From contig NZ_CP061769.1 in assembly GCF_011420305.2 (NCBI RefSeq), forward strand, positions 855,001-919,000: a stretch of 64,000 nt of DNA. Direction: 5' to 3'. Positions 32,692 through 40,977 of the stretch are shown here, piece after piece. Position numbers and translations under genes: made by a program. The notes under the pieces were generated by a model. The model made no database searches. It saw only the letters and a program-made list of their open reading frames with translations, and was not told where the DNA came from. Position 1 is the stretch's first letter. Each line of letters starts with the position of its first letter. The DNA comes from Nocardioides ochotonae (lineage in GTDB: Bacteria > Actinomycetota > Actinomycetes > Propionibacteriales > Nocardioidaceae).

Positions 32692-33411
32692 ATGACACGT
32701 GCCGACGGTCGCGCCGACGACGAGCTCCGCCCCATCACCATCACCCGCAACTGGCTGGACCACGCCGCCGGCTCCGTCCTCGTGGAGTTCGGCCGCACCA
32801 AGGTGCTCTGCGCCGCCTCCGCCTCCGAGGGCGTGCCGCGCTGGCGCAAGGGCTCCGGCCTCGGCTGGGTGACCGCCGAGTACGCCATGCTCCCGGCCTC
32901 CACCAACACCCGCTCGGACCGCGAGTCGGTCAAGGGCCGCATCGGCGGGCGCACCCACGAGATCAGCCGCCTGATCGGCCGCTCGCTGCGCGCGGTCATC
33001 GACTACCGGGCCCTCGGCGAGAACACCATCCAGCTCGACTGCGACGTGCTCCAGGCCGACGGCGGCACCCGCACCGCCGCGATCACCGGCGCCTACGTCG
33101 CCCTCGCCGACGCCGTGGCGCACCTGCGCTCCACCGGCGCGATCAAGGGCGAGCCGCTGACCGGCTCGGTCGCCGCCGTCAGCGTCGGGATCATCGACGG
33201 CGTGCCGCGCCTCGACCTGCCCTACGAGGAGGACGTGCGCGCCGAGACCGACATGAACATCGTGATGACCGGCACCGGCTCCTTCATCGAGGTGCAGGGC
33301 ACCGCCGAGGCCGCGCCGTTCGACCGCGCCGAGCTCGACGCGCTCCTCGCCCTGGGCGAGAAGGGCTGCGCCGACCTGACCCGCATGCAGGCGGAGGCGC
33401 TGGCCCGATGA
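32692..33411 (+). CDS. rph: ribonuclease PH
   Basis: 239 residues, the normal size. Family signatures: [13 protein letters not shown] near residue 32, [19 protein letters not shown] near 50, the active-site [21 protein letters not shown] near 78, and [17 protein letters not shown] near 123. It trims the 3' ends of tRNA precursors with inorganic phosphate. The ATG lies 7 nt behind TAGCCT (32679-32684), so it is probably leaderless. It overlaps rdgB by 4 bases, the usual actinobacterial rph-rdgB pair. Confidence 0.97.
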   Translation: MTRADGRADDELRPITITRNWLDHAAGSVLVEFGRTKVLCAASASEGVPRWRKGSGLGWVTAEYAMLPASTNTRSDRESVKGRIGGRTHEISRLIGRSLRAVIDYRALGENTIQLDCDVLQADGGTRTAAITGAYVALADAVAHLRSTGAIKGEPLTGSVAAVSVGIIDGVPRLDLPYEEDVRAETDMNIVMTGTGSFIEVQGTAEAAPFDRAELDALLALGEKGCADLTRMQAEALAR

Positions 33412-34025
33412 GCACGCCCCGCGTCTTCCTGGCCTCGCGCAACGCCAAGAAGCTGGCGGAGATGGAGCGGATCCTGCTCGAGCACGTGCCCGGTGCCGTG
33501 GTCGTGGGTCTCGACGACGTGCCGGCGTACGACGAGCCGGTCGAGGACCAGCCGACCTTCGCCGGCAACGCGCTGCTCAAGGCCCGCGCCGGATTCGAGG
33601 TCACCGGCCTGCCGTCGGTCGCCGACGACAGCGGGCTGTGCGTCGACGCGCTCAACGGCATGCCCGGCGTGCTGTCCGCGCGCTGGAGCGGCCCGCCCAA
33701 GTCGGATGCCCGCAACAACGAGCTGCTGCTCGCCCAGCTGGCCGACGTACCCGACGAGCGGCGTACGGCGCACTTCGCGTGCGCGGTCGCGGTCGTGCAC
33801 GCCGGGGGCGAGCTGGTCGTCGAGGGCCGGATGGACGGGCGGGTGGTCCACGAGGCGCGGGGCGGCGGCGGCTTCGGCTACGACGTGATCTTCGAGGCCG
33901 ACGACCGGCCCGGCCTGACCACCGCCGAGCTGGACCGCGCCGACAAGGACGCGATCTCCCACCGCGGCCGCGCGCTGCGCGAGCTGGCCCCGCGGCTGGC
34001 CGAGCTGCTCACCGGCAGCGACTGA
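33408..34025 (+). CDS. rdgB: XTP/dITP pyrophosphatase (RdgB/HAM1)
   Basis: 205 residues. [13 protein letters not shown] at residues 6-18, the central [22 protein letters not shown] near 70, and the C-terminal GGFGYDVIF near 154 and SHRGRAL near 185 define the Ham1 family. It removes inosine and xanthosine triphosphates from the nucleotide pool. The ATG overlaps the rph stop (ATGA), so it is translated from the same message. Confidence 0.96.
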   Translation: MSTPRVFLASRNAKKLAEMERILLEHVPGAVVVGLDDVPAYDEPVEDQPTFAGNALLKARAGFEVTGLPSVADDSGLCVDALNGMPGVLSARWSGPPKSDARNNELLLAQLADVPDERRTAHFACAVAVVHAGGELVVEGRMDGRVVHEARGGGGFGYDVIFEADDRPGLTTAELDRADKDAISHRGRALRELAPRLAELLTGSD

Positions 34026-34075
34026 AGGCTGACCCCACCTGCGCCGCGCGCGGGGGTGCGTGGGAATCTCGGGGG

Positions 34076-34672
34076 GTGAACCGCCACTTCCTCCTCCGTC
34101 GCACCCTCGCCCGCGTGCTGCTGCGCCTGGCCCGCTGGCGCACGGTCGGCACCGTTCCCGAGCGCGGCGTGCTGGTGGGTGCGCCGCACACCTCCAACTG
34201 GGACTGGGTGCTGACCATCCTCCTGGCCTGGGAGAACAGCGTGAACATCCACCTGCTGGTCAAGAAGGAGCTCTTCGTCGGCCCGCTCGGCTGGCTGCTG
34301 AAGGCGACCGGCGCGGTGAAGCTGGACCGCTCCGACCCCGGCGCGACGGTCCGAGCGCTGATCGCGCAGGCCCGCGCCTCCGAGGAGCCGTTCCTGCTCG
34401 GCATCGCCGCGGAGGGCACCCGCAGCCGCGGGGAGTACTGGAAGTCCGGCTTCTACCGGATCGCCCAGCAGACCGGCCTCCCGGTCACCCTGGCCTTCGT
34501 CGACGCACCGAGCCGCCGGGTCGGCTGGGGTCCGACGTTCCACCCCAGCGGTGACGTGCGTGCCGACATGGACCGGGTTCGGGAGTTCTACGCCGACGTC
34601 CGCGGGATCCGGCCGGACCAGGCCACCCCGCCGCGCCTGCGCGAGGAGGACCGGGCCGCGCGCGAGGACTGA
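34076..34672 (+). CDS. 1-acyl-glycerol-3-phosphate acyltransferase family protein
   Basis: 198 residues. The acyltransferase motif HTSNWD (H-x4-D) lies near residue 39, the second motif EGTRSR near 121, and a hydrophobic N-terminal part could associate with the membrane. It resembles small PlsC-like proteins that transfer acyl groups to lysophospholipids or similar acceptors. The GTG start is 6 nt behind GAATCT (34064-34069) and 50 nt after rdgB; longer in-frame starts would lie inside rdgB. Confidence 0.84.
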   Translation: MNRHFLLRRTLARVLLRLARWRTVGTVPERGVLVGAPHTSNWDWVLTILLAWENSVNIHLLVKKELFVGPLGWLLKATGAVKLDRSDPGATVRALIAQARASEEPFLLGIAAEGTRSRGEYWKSGFYRIAQQTGLPVTLAFVDAPSRRVGWGPTFHPSGDVRADMDRVREFYADVRGIRPDQATPPRLREEDRAARED

Positions 34673-34676
34673 CTCG

Positions 34677-34753
34677 TGGTGCGCTCGGAGAGACTCGAAC
34701 TCTCACTGGCCAGGACCTAAACCTGGTGCCTCTGCCAATTGGGCTACGAGCGC
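34677..34753 (-). tRNA. tRNA with anticodon UAG (Leu), short variable loop, CCA encoded
   Basis: Reading the minus strand: acceptor GCGCTCG/CGAGCGC (7 bp, perfect), D arm, anticodon arm CCAGG-TTTAGGT-CCTGG with anticodon TAG, a 5-nt variable loop CCAGT, T arm GAGAG-TTCGAGT-CTCTC, discriminator A, and an encoded CCA. That makes 74 nt plus CCA. The UAG anticodon reads CUA leucine codons and A73 is a leucine identity base, but tRNA-Leu normally has a long variable arm and this one does not. A -10 box TAGACT (minus, 34764-34769) lies in front. Confidence 0.85.
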
Positions 34754-34773
34754 GCTGGTGCGCAGTCTAGGGA

Positions 34774-34800
34774 GGGCGCCGCACGCATGGTGCGGCGCCC
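34774..34800 (-). terminator. hairpin downstream of bcp
   Basis: GGGCGCCGCAC at 34774-34784 and its exact complement at 34790-34800 form an 11-bp stem with a 5-nt loop, 31 nt after the bcp stop codon. It separates bcp from the tRNA gene on the same strand. Confidence 0.7.
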
Positions 34801-34830
34801 GCCACGGACCGGCGTACGGGCTGCGGGGGG

Positions 34831-35313
34831 TCAGGCCTCGTTGAGGGCCAGGTCGCGCTTGAGCTTGGCGACGTGGCCGGTGGCCTTGACGTTGTACTGG
34901 GCCAGGAACACCTTGCCGTCCTCGTCGACCACGATCGTGGAGCGGATGACGCCCTCGACGACCTTGCCGTAGAGCTTCTTCTCCCCGAACGCGCCGTAGT
35001 CCTTCATCACCTGCTTGTCCGGGTCGGAGAGCAGGGTGATGGACAGGCCGTCCTTCTCACGGAACTTGGCGAGCTTCTCGGGCTTGTCCGGCGAGATGCC
35101 GATGACGTCGAACCCGGCGCCGCGCAGCGACTCCAGGGAGTCGGTGAAGTCGCAGGCCTGCTTGGTGCACCCGGGCGTCATCGCCGCCGGGTAGAAGTAG
35201 ACGATCACCTTGCGGCCCAGGTAGTCGGAGAGGGCGACCTGCTTGCCGGTGTCGTCGGCGAGGGTGAACTCGGGGGCGGTGTCGCCGGGGGACAGGCGGG
35301 TGCTCTCGCTCAC
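34831..35313 (-). CDS. bcp: peroxiredoxin (Bcp/PrxQ type)
   Basis: 160 residues. The peroxidatic Cys lies in FYPAAMTPGCTKQACDF near residue 48, with the second Cys five residues on (C-x4-C), the PrxQ pattern for an intramolecular disulfide. It reduces hydroperoxides using thioredoxin in the cytosol. The GTG has an AGGAG site. It is divergent from the metal-uptake operon with a 127-nt promoter region. Confidence 0.94.
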   Translation of the reverse strand: MSESTRLSPGDTAPEFTLADDTGKQVALSDYLGRKVIVYFYPAAMTPGCTKQACDFTDSLESLRGAGFDVIGISPDKPEKLAKFREKDGLSITLLSDPDKQVMKDYGAFGEKKLYGKVVEGVIRSTIVVDEDGKVFLAQYNVKATGHVAKLKRDLALNEA

Positions 35314-35344
35314 GGGGGGCTCCTCGATGCTCGGAAAAGTGCTA

Positions 35345-35372
35345 TTGCGACGAATGTGCAACAGCGTAGGGT
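35345..35372 (+). promoter_or_regulatory. promoter with Nur-like box for the Ni/Co uptake operon
   Basis: TTGCGA (35345-35350, -35) and TAGGGT (35367-35372, -10) are 16 nt apart. The same -35 is the left half of TTGCGA-cgaat-GTGCAA (35345-35361), which keeps the invariant TGC/GCA cores and N5 spacing of the streptomycete Nur operator (tTGCaa-N5-ttGCAA). A bound nickel-Nur dimer would cover the -35 element and repress uptake when nickel is plentiful. Confidence 0.6.
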
Positions 35373-35440
35373 AGGCAGCCATGGCCGGTCGCCCGGTCGC
35401 CAAACTAGCGGCACCCCCGGCAAGCACCTGGAGCGACTCC

Positions 35441-36133
35441 ATGCATGTGCCCGACGGTTTCCTCGACGCCCCCACCTCGATCGCCACCGGGGTCGTGGCC
35501 GCCGGCGCGGTCGCCCTCGCGCTGCGCCGCGCCCGCACCGAGCTCGACGACCGTACGGCGCCGATGGCGGGGCTCGTGGCCGCCTTCGTGTTCGCCGCCC
35601 AGATGATCAACTTCCCCGTGGGCGCCGGCACGAGCGGGCACCTGATGGGAGGCGCCCTGGCCGCGGTGCTGGTCGGGCCCTGGACGGCGGTGCTCTGCCT
35701 GGCGGTCGTGCTGCTGGTGCAGGGCCTCTTCATGGCCGACGGGGGCGTGAGCGCGCTGGGCACCAACATCGTGCTGATCGGCGTGGTCACGACCGCCGTC
35801 GGCTGGCTGGTCTTCCGTGGGCTGCGGGCGGTGCTGCCGCGCCGGCTCGGGGTGGTCGCCCCCGCGGCCGCCGTGGCGGCGCTGGTGTCGGTGCCGGCCG
35901 CGGCGGTGGTGTTCACCGCGCTGTTCGCCGTCGGGGGGACCGTCCCGGTCGACTCCGCGGACGTGCTGGCCGCGATGGTCGGCTGGCACGTCGTGATCGG
36001 TGTCGGCGAGGCCGTGGTCACCGGTCTGGTCGTCGCCTCGGTGGTGAAGGTCCGCCCCGACCTCGTCTACGGCGCCCGCGACCTGATCGCCGCCCGGACC
36101 CTGGAGATCCGCAAGGCGGGGAGTCCCACATGA
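35441..36133 (+). CDS. cbiM: CbiM/NikM-type substrate-capture membrane protein
   Basis: 230 residues, all helical and hydrophobic with about seven membrane segments. The start is placed so the protein begins MHVPDGFLDA: in NikM/CbiM proteins the free N-terminus and His2 bind the metal, so the ATG at 35381 (20 residues further upstream) would destroy the site. GGAG precedes the chosen ATG at proper distance. AAQMINFPVGAGTSGHLMGGALA near residue 49 is a further signature. It is the S component of an ECF-type Ni2+ or Co2+ importer with the three following genes. Confidence 0.92.
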   Translation: MHVPDGFLDAPTSIATGVVAAGAVALALRRARTELDDRTAPMAGLVAAFVFAAQMINFPVGAGTSGHLMGGALAAVLVGPWTAVLCLAVVLLVQGLFMADGGVSALGTNIVLIGVVTTAVGWLVFRGLRAVLPRRLGVVAPAAAVAALVSVPAAAVVFTALFAVGGTVPVDSADVLAAMVGWHVVIGVGEAVVTGLVVASVVKVRPDLVYGARDLIAARTLEIRKAGSPT

Positions 36134-36507
36134 GGACCCGCCGCTTCTACGTCGTCGCCCTCCTCGTGGCGCTGCTCGTCGCGGGCGTCGCGAGCTACTA
36201 CGCCAGCGCCCGCCCCGACGGCCTCGAGTACGTCGCGGAGCAGACCGGCTTCCTGCACGCCGCCGAGGACTCCGCGACCTCCGACAGCCCGTTCGCGGAC
36301 TACCAGGTGGCCGGAGTCGACGACGCGCGGCTCAGCGGCGGCCTGGCCGGGGTGCTCGGCGTCCTGCTGGTGCTGCTGATCGCCGGCGGCCTGGCCTGGG
36401 CGGTGCGCCGGCGCGGGGGCTCCGCGAGGGCGCACGACGGCGCAGACCTCCGCGCCCCCGACGGCGAGGGCGACGAGGCCGCCGAGGGCCCGGTCGAGCG
36501 TCGGTGA
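36130..36507 (+). CDS. PDGLE-domain protein (NikN/CbiN-like)
   Basis: 125 residues. One N-terminal membrane segment (residues ~7-25), the eponymous PDGLE at residues ~30-34, an extracytoplasmic loop of ~50 residues, a second membrane helix (~78-97) and a charged tail. PDGLE proteins are the small auxiliary subunit of nickel/cobalt ECF transporters. It overlaps cbiM by 4 bases (ATGA) and the next gene by 4 bases (GTGA). Confidence 0.9.
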   Translation: MRTRRFYVVALLVALLVAGVASYYASARPDGLEYVAEQTGFLHAAEDSATSDSPFADYQVAGVDDARLSGGLAGVLGVLLVLLIAGGLAWAVRRRGGSARAHDGADLRAPDGEGDEAAEGPVERR

Positions 36508-37222
36508 GCGGGGGCCACACGCACCTGCTGCACCACCACGGGCACAGCCCGGTCCACCGGGCGCCGGCGCACCTCAAGCTCCTCGCGCTGCTGGCGTTCG
36601 TGCTGCTCGTCGTCGCCACGCCCCGCGACCTCTACGCCGTGTTCGCCGGCTGGCTGGTGCTGCTTCTGGTCGTGATCGCCGTGGCGCGGGTGCCGCTGCG
36701 TCACCTGCTGCCGCGGATGGTGGTGGAGGTGCCGTTCGTGGTGTTCGCGGTGCTGGTCCCGTTCGTGGCGACCGGTCCGCGCACCGAGGTGCTCGGGCTC
36801 AGCGTCTCCGAGCCGGGCCTGGTGGCCGCCGGCGGGCTGCTGATGAAGGGCACCCTCGGCGTACTCGCCTCGCTGACGATGGCCGCGACCACCGAGCCGA
36901 CCGAGATCCTGGTCGGGCTGCGCCGGCTGCGGATGCCCGACCTGATCGTGCAGATCATGGGCTTCATGATCCGCTACCTCGAGGTCGTCACCGACGACAT
37001 GTCGCGGATGCTCACCGCGATGCGCTCGCGGGGCTGCCGGCCGAGCTCGCCGCGCCACTGGCCGGCGCTGGCGGGCTCGCTGGGGGCGCTGTTCATCCGC
37101 TCCTACGAGCGCGGTGAGCGGGTGCACCTGGCGATGGTGTCGCGGGGCTACACCGGCAGCCTCCCCGACCTGAGCGGCGCCGGGGGCGCGTCGGGCACCT
37201 CGAGCCCGCGGGGCGAGCGCCC

Positions 37223-37226
<4 letters not shown>
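36504..37226 (+). CDS. cbiQ: ECF transporter T component CbiQ/NikQ
   Basis: 240 residues with about five to six membrane helices and the cytosolic coupling motif MTAMRSRG near residue 171 and MVSRGY near 213 (A-R-G type motifs of EcfT proteins) that contact the ATPase. The N-terminus is His-rich, HTHLLHHHGH within residues 5-14, which could collect metal ions. The start is GTG, overlapping the PDGLE gene. Confidence 0.93.
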
Positions 37227-37987
<761 letters not shown>

Positions 37988-38042
37988 CCTCGCCCTGTTC
38001 AGCACCGTCGGGGGTGACCCGGCCCAACCCAGGAGCAGGCCA

Positions 38043-38297
38043 GTGAGCAACGCCAACGACACCTCGGCCCTCGAGCGCGAGATCGAGGAGACCCGCGAGC
38101 GGCTCGCTGGCACCATCGACCAGCTGCTGTACCGCTCGAGCCCGAAGACCATCGCCAGCCGCGAGGTCGCCTCGCTGAAGGCGCACTTCGTGGACCCTGC
38201 GACCGGCGAGCCGCGCACCGACAACATCCTCAAGGTCGTCGGCGGCGTCGTCGGCGCGATCGCGCTCATCGTCGTGATCCGCAAGGCTGTCGGCTGA
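38043..38297 (+). CDS. DUF3618 membrane protein
   Basis: 84 residues. The N-terminal half is a charged amphipathic helix with ALEREIEETRERLAGTIDQL (residues 9-28), the DUF3618 signature; one C-terminal membrane helix covers residues ~65-82. Function is unknown. GTG start behind AGGAGC; a TAGCCT -10 at 37985-37990 lies at the end of cbiO and implies a leader of ~45 nt. The GroES-like gene follows 5 nt later. Confidence 0.85.
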   Translation: MSNANDTSALEREIEETRERLAGTIDQLLYRSSPKTIASREVASLKAHFVDPATGEPRTDNILKVVGGVVGAIALIVVIRKAVG

Positions 38298-38302
38298 TCG
38301 TC

Positions 38303-38626
38303 GTGACCGACAAGACCCCCATCAAGATGCTCCACGACCGCGTCCTCGTCGAGGTCGACGGGGACGCGGGGGAGCGGCGCTCGTCGGGCGGCATCGTGAT
38401 CCCCGCGACCGCCGCCATGGCCGCGCGCCGGCTGAGCTGGGCCAAGGTCATCGGCACCGGCCCGTCCGCGCGCGCCGTACAGCCCGGGGACCGGGTGCTC
38501 TTCGACCTCGAGGACAAGGCCGAGGTCGAGGTCTCCGGCGAGGTGTACGTCGTCATGCGCGAGCGCGACATCCACGCCGTCGCCGCCGACCGAGTCGCCG
38601 ACCAGTCCTCCGGCCTCTACCTCTGA
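38303..38626 (+). CDS. GroES-like co-chaperonin paralogue
   Basis: 107 residues of the GroES fold: IKMLHDRVLVEVD at residues 7-19, a mobile-loop region with RRSSGGIVIP near 30, AKVIGTGPS near 47, GDRVLFDLED near 62 and VMRERDIHAV near 84. No groEL lies beside it, and the C-terminal ~15 residues extend beyond typical GroES. It is probably a second, specialised GroES-type protein found next to DUF3618 rather than the main one. The start is GTG, 5 nt after the DUF3618 stop. Confidence 0.82.
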   Translation: MTDKTPIKMLHDRVLVEVDGDAGERRSSGGIVIPATAAMAARRLSWAKVIGTGPSARAVQPGDRVLFDLEDKAEVEVSGEVYVVMRERDIHAVAADRVADQSSGLYL

Positions 38627-38642
38627 CCTCGCGGGGCGGGCG

Positions 38643-39653
38643 TCAGGCGGGGGAGACCTGGACGACGACCTTGCCCTGGTTGCGGCCGCTCATCAGACGG
38701 GCGAAGGCCTCGGGGGCCTGGTCGAGGCCGACGTAGCGGTCCTCGAGGAGCAGGACGCGTCCGTCGGCGATGAGGGCACCGAGGCGGGCCGCCTGCTCGG
38801 CGACCAGGTCGTGGTGGTCGTAGACGACCATGCCCTGCACCTCGGCGCGGGCGGTCATCACGGCGCCGGCGCGCACGGTCGTCGGGGCGCCGCCGTTGTA
38901 CTGGTCCATCAGGCCGCACAGCGAGACCCGCGCGCCGACGGCGAGCTGCTCCATCACCACGTCGAGGGTCGCCTGGTCGCCCATGTGCAGGTAGGCGTCG
39001 ATGCCGTCCGGGCAGGCCTTGCGCAGCTCCTCGACCCAGCCGTCGCGGCCACGGATCACGGCCGCGGCGTAGCCGAGCTGGTCGACGGCGATCGCCGCCT
39101 TGTCCTCGGTGCCGACGATCGCGACCGCGCGGGCACCGGCGACGGTGGCCAGCTGGCCGGCGACGGCGCCGACCCCACCGGTGGCCGAGGAGATCACCAC
39201 GGTGTCGCCGACACGCGGCTTGAGGTGCCGCACGTGGGCGGCGTACGCCGTGAGGCCGGGCATGCCCAGCGCGCCCAGAGCGGCGCTCGCCGGCACGCCC
39301 GCGCGCCGCGGGACCGGCGTCACCGCGGCGGCCGGGAGCACGGCGATCTCGCGCCAGCCGGTCTCGGCGAGGACCAGGGTGCCGACCGGCACCGAGTCGT
39401 CCGCGGAGGCGGTGACGGTGGCGAGGGAGCGTCCGGGCACGACGTCGCCGGGGCCCACCGGGGCGTCGCCGAGGTGACGGCCGCCGAGGGTGGAGCGGAT
39501 GTAGGGGTCGAGGGACAAGACGTCGACCGCGAGGGTCACCTGGCCGGCGGCCATCGTCGGCACGTCGAGGGTCGTGACGGCGAAGTCCTCGGCGCTGGGC
39601 GTGCCGTCGGGGACCCGCGCGAGGGTGACGGCGCGGGAGGAGAGGGTGGCCAT
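38643..39653 (-). CDS. MDR-family NADPH-dependent oxidoreductase
   Basis: 336 residues. The N-terminal GroES-like domain (LSLDPYIRSTLGG near residue 48) and a Rossmann domain with VISSATGGVGAVAGQLA near 157 and DAYLHMGDQATLDVVMEQL near 224 resemble leukotriene B4 dehydrogenase/curcumin reductase-type double-bond reductases; no zinc ligands are visible. It would reduce an enone or aldehyde with NADPH. ATG behind AGGAG. It is divergent from the first VOC gene of the catabolic island, and the shared 106-nt promoter contains an operator-like half-site, so membership in that regulon is possible. Confidence 0.87.
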   Translation of the reverse strand: MATLSSRAVTLARVPDGTPSAEDFAVTTLDVPTMAAGQVTLAVDVLSLDPYIRSTLGGRHLGDAPVGPGDVVPGRSLATVTASADDSVPVGTLVLAETGWREIAVLPAAAVTPVPRRAGVPASAALGALGMPGLTAYAAHVRHLKPRVGDTVVISSATGGVGAVAGQLATVAGARAVAIVGTEDKAAIAVDQLGYAAAVIRGRDGWVEELRKACPDGIDAYLHMGDQATLDVVMEQLAVGARVSLCGLMDQYNGGAPTTVRAGAVMTARAEVQGMVVYDHHDLVAEQAARLGALIADGRVLLLEDRYVGLDQAPEAFARLMSGRNQGKVVVQVSPA

Positions 39654-39724
39654 GGCGTGCTCCTGGGACTGGTTCGGGTGGCTGCTCCGAGTCTCGCACA
39701 GCAATATATGATCTAGGACGCGCT

Positions 39725-39752
39725 GTTGCGGGATGTGGAACGTGGTTACACT
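39725..39752. promoter_or_regulatory. operator-like element and -10 box for the first VOC gene
   Basis: GTTGC-N7-GGAAC at 39725-39741 matches the right half of the repeat seen at 40898-40914, 44159-44175 and 51157-51173 (GTTTC-N7-GGAA). It is followed by the -10 box TACACT at 39747-39752 and, after 7 nt, the GTG start. The left half of the extended 37-bp element is not recognisable here, so this is the weakest copy. Confidence 0.4.
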
Positions 39753-39759
39753 CCCAGCC

Positions 39760-40689
39760 GTGGCGGACACCTACCTCTTCGGGCCCCTGATCTCCACCGC
39801 CGACCTGGCGGCCCACCAACGGACCTTCGGCGAGGTGTTCGACCTGGTCGAGGCGGGCCGGACGCAGCTGCCCGGCGCCGACGCCCGGGCGCTCTTCGGC
39901 GCCGGCGTCGACACCGCGGACCTCGTCGCCCTGCAGACCGCCGGGGTCCCGGCGGGCGTGCTGCTCGCCGACTTCGGGCCGCGCTCGGCGGAGACGGTGC
40001 GCGACCCCGGGACCTGGATCCACCGCGACGTGCTGCGCGTGGTCGACTTCCACGCGCCGGACTTCCCCGCCGCGGTCGCGCACGCCCGCGCCGCGGGCTG
40101 TGAGGTCGAGGGCTCCGAGGCGGAGTACGAGGGGGAGGACGCCGGGTTCCGCGAGGCCCACCTGCGCCTGCCCGACCACGTCGTCGCCGCGGTGCTCGGT
40201 GCTCCGGCGGACTTCTTCGCCGACTTCGTCCAGGTCTCGGACCGGCGGGTGAGCGAGGTCGTCAGCATCTCGCTGCCGCTCAGCGACGCGACCGAGACCC
40301 TCGAGTTCCTCGCCCGGGTGCTCGGCTGGGACGTCGTCTACGAGCTCACCTTCCGTGACGCCTCGTTCAGCGAGCTGCTCGGCACCGACGAGGAGCTCAC
40401 CGTCCACGCCCGGATGGTCGGTCCGGCGCGCAACCAGCCGTACCTCAACCTGGTCGACTACGGGCTGCCGGCCACCGCCGCCGCGAGCCTGCGGGGGCGC
40501 GCAGTCGCCCCGCGCCGCGGCCTTCTCGGCGCGGTCCTGGGCACCACCGACCTCGACGCGGTCCGCGCCGCCGCGGGCGAGGCCGCCGGGCCGGTCGTGC
40601 CGCTGGACCTCGCGCCGTTCGGTGCCACCCGTGCGTGCGTGCTCGAGCTGCCGCCGGGCGTCCCGCTCCTCCTCGTCGAGACCTGCTGA
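39760..40689 (+). CDS. two-domain VOC-like protein, catabolic island
   Basis: 309 residues. Arrangement and secondary-structure pattern (beta-alpha-beta modules with LRVVDFHAPDFPAAVAHARAAG near residue 88 and VVSISLPLSDATETLEFLARVLG near 168) indicate two VOC modules like those at 44228 and 46547, but metal ligands are not obvious and sequence similarity is weak, so the assignment is structural. GTG start 7 nt behind TACACT, hence leaderless. Possible roles are a lyase, isomerase or ring-cleavage accessory in the island's pathway. Confidence 0.65.
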   Translation: MADTYLFGPLISTADLAAHQRTFGEVFDLVEAGRTQLPGADARALFGAGVDTADLVALQTAGVPAGVLLADFGPRSAETVRDPGTWIHRDVLRVVDFHAPDFPAAVAHARAAGCEVEGSEAEYEGEDAGFREAHLRLPDHVVAAVLGAPADFFADFVQVSDRRVSEVVSISLPLSDATETLEFLARVLGWDVVYELTFRDASFSELLGTDEELTVHARMVGPARNQPYLNLVDYGLPATAAASLRGRAVAPRRGLLGAVLGTTDLDAVRAAAGEAAGPVVPLDLAPFGATRACVLELPPGVPLLLVETC

Positions 40690-40841
40690 CCTCGCCGGCG
40701 CGGCGGCCGCCGCCAGCTCGGAGGCGTGGTACGCAATCTTCCCGTAACGCCGGCACCTTTTCGTGTAACACCGTTCCGACAGGGTGCACCCCGGCGCGCC
40801 GGTCGGTTCTCGCGCGGTTGTGGACGTTCGGCCCGCCACCC

Positions 40842-40914
40842 TTGACCGGTGTGGTCGACCCCACTTACCTTTGCATCATTCCGCAACGAGAAAAAGCGTT
40901 TCGATCAGCGGAAC
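40842..40914 (+). promoter_or_regulatory. promoter and 37-bp operator of the substrate-binding protein gene
   Basis: TTGACC (40842-40847), 17 nt, TTACCT (40865-40870) form a good promoter. Directly downstream is a 37-bp dyad: ATTCC-N7-GAAAA-N3-GTTTC-N7-GGAAC (40878-40914). The same layout recurs at 44139-44175. Covering +1 to about +37, it would suit a repressor. GTTTC...GGAAC halves resemble operators of IclR-family regulators. Apart from this element, the gap from 40690 to 40977 holds no gene. Confidence 0.6.
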
Positions 40915-40977
40915 GCCTGGGCCCGCCTCCGGGGACGGACCGGTTCTTCCATGCGTGAGAAGCAGAATGGAGCTCAC

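Noticed and set aside
35314..35440. Cobalamin riboswitch upstream of the cbiM-like gene
   Set aside because: I looked for the B12-box (GCCACTG-type) and found none; the gap is short and better explained by a promoter with a Nur-like box.
34677..35440. tRNA gene as integration site for an element carrying the metal-uptake operon
   Set aside because: No second copy of the tRNA 3' end, integrase or att-like duplication is visible within the window.
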